Shown here in pieces: positions 53,101 to 53,479 of a DNA stretch of 53,479 nucleotides. The translations under genes were made by a program, and so were the position numbers. Source of the DNA: JBAXGW01 sp037139195 (GTDB lineage Bacteria; Bacteroidota; Bacteroidia; Bacteroidales; JAHJDW01). Position 1 is the first letter of the stretch. Each line of letters begins with the position of its first letter. The stretch spans positions 1 through 53,479 of the forward strand of contig JBAXGW010000028.1 in the NCBI GenBank assembly GCA_037139195.1, written 5' to 3'. The notes beneath the pieces were generated by a model. The model did no database searches and had not been told where the DNA came from. It was given only the letters and a program-made list of their open reading frames with translations.

Positions 53101-53352
53101 ATGAAAGCCAATGTATATCCTAATCCAAGTGATGGTAATTTTACCTTGAATTTAGAAATGTTAAATGCAGATGGTGTAACAATAGATGTATTTGATATTG
53201 TGGGTAGCAAAGTGAATTCAATAAATAAAAATGTTAATTCAGGAATGAATAATATTCCATTGAATTTGAATAGTTTAACGAATGGTATTTATATATTGAA
53301 AATTTATGATACCAATAATAATTCAAGCATTATTAGGGTTGTAAAGCATTAA
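50173..53352 (+). CDS. M4 thermolysin-like metalloprotease with T9SS sorting domain
   Basis: 1059-aa secreted zinc protease. After a signal peptide (about 1-21), an FTP/PepSY propeptide (about 50-225) contains KYQQYYKGLPIFGSVVAVHE. The M4 catalytic domain (about 235-555) has HEFTH (369-373) and the third ligand E393 in GALNEAMSDIFATC. Two related CARDB-like/adhesion repeats follow (about 560-670 and 680-775, each beginning V/L-SP-..CG), then a jelly-roll-like domain (about 790-970). It ends in a T9SS type A domain (VYPNPSDGNFTLNLE ... GIYILKIYDTNNNSSIIRVVKH). Monocistronic. Confidence 0.94.
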   Translation: MKKQLHLSLVALLLLGTTLFAQNKPLTAQEKALTKIARFDQNSNWLTFNNNVSVNASQLFENYKSEFSLGADDKMNLSSVSTDKLGQKHYKYQQYYKGLPIFGSVVAVHEENNRVKTMNGFIIKGLNKSSSPILSEKEAINNALVIVAATKYKWEDAKAEQMLKSAKNDNNATYYPKAKLVWYSRNTKANASSFKLAYQVEVYAINPLSKQMFFIDALNGQVINKINTLKNVDVPGVATTKYNGVQTIRVDSISPNSFRLRETTHGNGIETYSLNNGMDNTAAVDITNTTNNWTVDQVANGAHWAAAVSYNYYNQVHSRNSYDDLGSKIINYVHYGTNTQNAFWDGSSLTFGDGGGSYTAFTSLDICGHEFTHGVTEHTANLIYQDESGALNEAMSDIFATCIEFFGDATPNYTMGEDIGPAFRSMVDPKANQQPTTYLGEYWQTDSTTDNGGVHQNNSVGNYWFYLLAVGDTGVNDNNVSYQIQGIGMNKAERIVYRMLSVYLTESSQYMDAYQASLEAAKDLYGECSIEYKAVAEAWYAVGVGYPRSNNKIYVLDVISPTTACGIGFASIEIKLLFNGCDTTLLVGTKIPLAYKADNGSLLLDTLTLSSPWIGGDSLNFTFHTPVDFSALGVHTINVYSKMSSSLNQYNDSIIGYKFNNLLQQNIDMKMVELLSPQSGCGLTNAETVVVKFKFLGCDSLASGSVIDLGYKLNAGSAVVEPYTLIQNMYPNDEILYSFNTKGNFSTLSNTISVWTEFDVDTINGNDTLKNIQIKVPSILNQSIGFQNASDTDYYMVNTDKYGKVVLATQAANGSGKGLKMTSGNAFNYFNELQMPQAGMDMWSVNEMLSAKVSFCIDATSWNTANLKFDLKQTHGGTLYSQYLGAGDYTMASNFRVLVNNNQIGGTYNPTTNGSDPYLTHYVNLDSYAGTKFTLTFETRNISSDTTIFVPFILDNAYLDNVFVSINSAVEENASKMKANVYPNPSDGNFTLNLEMLNADGVTIDVFDIVGSKVNSINKNVNSGMNNIPLNLNSLTNGIYILKIYDTNNNSSIIRVVKH

Positions 53353-53380
53353 TGAAAATTGGAATTAGCGATTAAAAATA

Positions 53381-53420
53381 AACGAAAAGCCACGATTGAA
53401 ATTGTGGCTTTTCGTTTTTT
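53381..53420 (+). terminator. Terminator after the M4 protease gene
   Basis: AACGAAAAGCCAC pairs perfectly with GTGGCTTTTCGTT (13 bp) around a 10-nt loop, followed by TTTT. Confidence 0.9.
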
Positions 53421-53448
53421 GTTACATTGTTGTCCGGTTAAAAAAATT

Positions 53449-53479
53449 AGGAAGGAGGATATAAATCTTCCTTCCTTTT
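53449..53479. terminator. Second, bidirectional terminator at the window edge
   Basis: AGGAAGGAGGAT pairs with ATCTTCCTTCCT (12 bp, one G-T) over an ATAA loop, followed by TTT before the window ends. On the minus strand a run of T follows, so it may serve a convergent gene beyond the window. Confidence 0.7.

Overview
The window looks like chromosomal DNA of an AT-rich, probably anaerobic member of the Bacteroidota. Supporting evidence: several proteins end in type IX secretion (T9SS) sorting domains; two promoters match the Bacteroidota primary sigma pattern (TTTG, 19 nt, TAnnTTTG); most genes lack Shine-Dalgarno sequences; an exbB-exbD-exbD-tonB-PstS-TPR operon is present; and complex I has 11 subunits with no NuoEFG. 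I cannot name a species.

Layout. 1-5.1 kb: a tonB plus PstS-like lipoprotein pair, a DUF456 membrane protein, a patch of interspersed repeats, prmC, a predicted outer-membrane barrel and a tiny membrane protein. 5.1-11.5 kb: a seven-gene ExbB/ExbD/ExbD/TonB/72-aa/PstS-like/TPR operon, preceded by about 590 nt of non-coding DNA that holds a standard promoter and a second, regulated-looking one. 11.6-18.3 kb: hdrC-hdrB-hdrA-flxD-flxC-flxB-flxA, encoding a flavin-based heterodisulfide-reductase/NADH oxidoreductase complex behind its own strong promoter. 18.5-28.6 kb: nuoA-B-C-D-H-I-J-K-L-M-N, a proton-pumping complex I without its NADH-input module. 28.7-37.8 kb: housekeeping genes, including nrnA/FKBP/winged-helix, ndk, a GT39-type glycosyltransferase, a PH-domain protein, a FAH-family hydrolase, a double thioredoxin, an SRAP protein, and umuDC with a GAAC-N4-GTTC SOS box. 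38-53.4 kb: a secretome island with a FISUMP-domain protein, two paralogous T9SS cargo proteins (the second frameshifted at an AT repeat), M1 and M28 peptidases, an RCC1-like lipoprotein, a C10 cysteine protease and an M4 metalloprotease.

How the genes may work together. The Hdr-Flx complex could oxidise NADH and reduce ferredoxin plus a disulfide-type acceptor, and reduced ferredoxin could feed the NuoEFG-less complex I next door. That would be a self-contained energy-conservation module; the link is inferred from gene order and cofactor motifs.

The least expected signal is regulatory. Three intergenic regions, upstream of exbB, of the first secreted-protein gene (39831) and of the C10 protease (48545), carry direct repeats of TACCGTTAACT spaced exactly 21 nt apart. 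Each set is followed 63-64 nt downstream of its second copy by a TAnnTTTG -7 element with no good TTTG -33 box. This resembles tandem LytTR-type response-regulator sites and suggests one regulon joining T9SS cargo with the ExbBD-TonB energiser.
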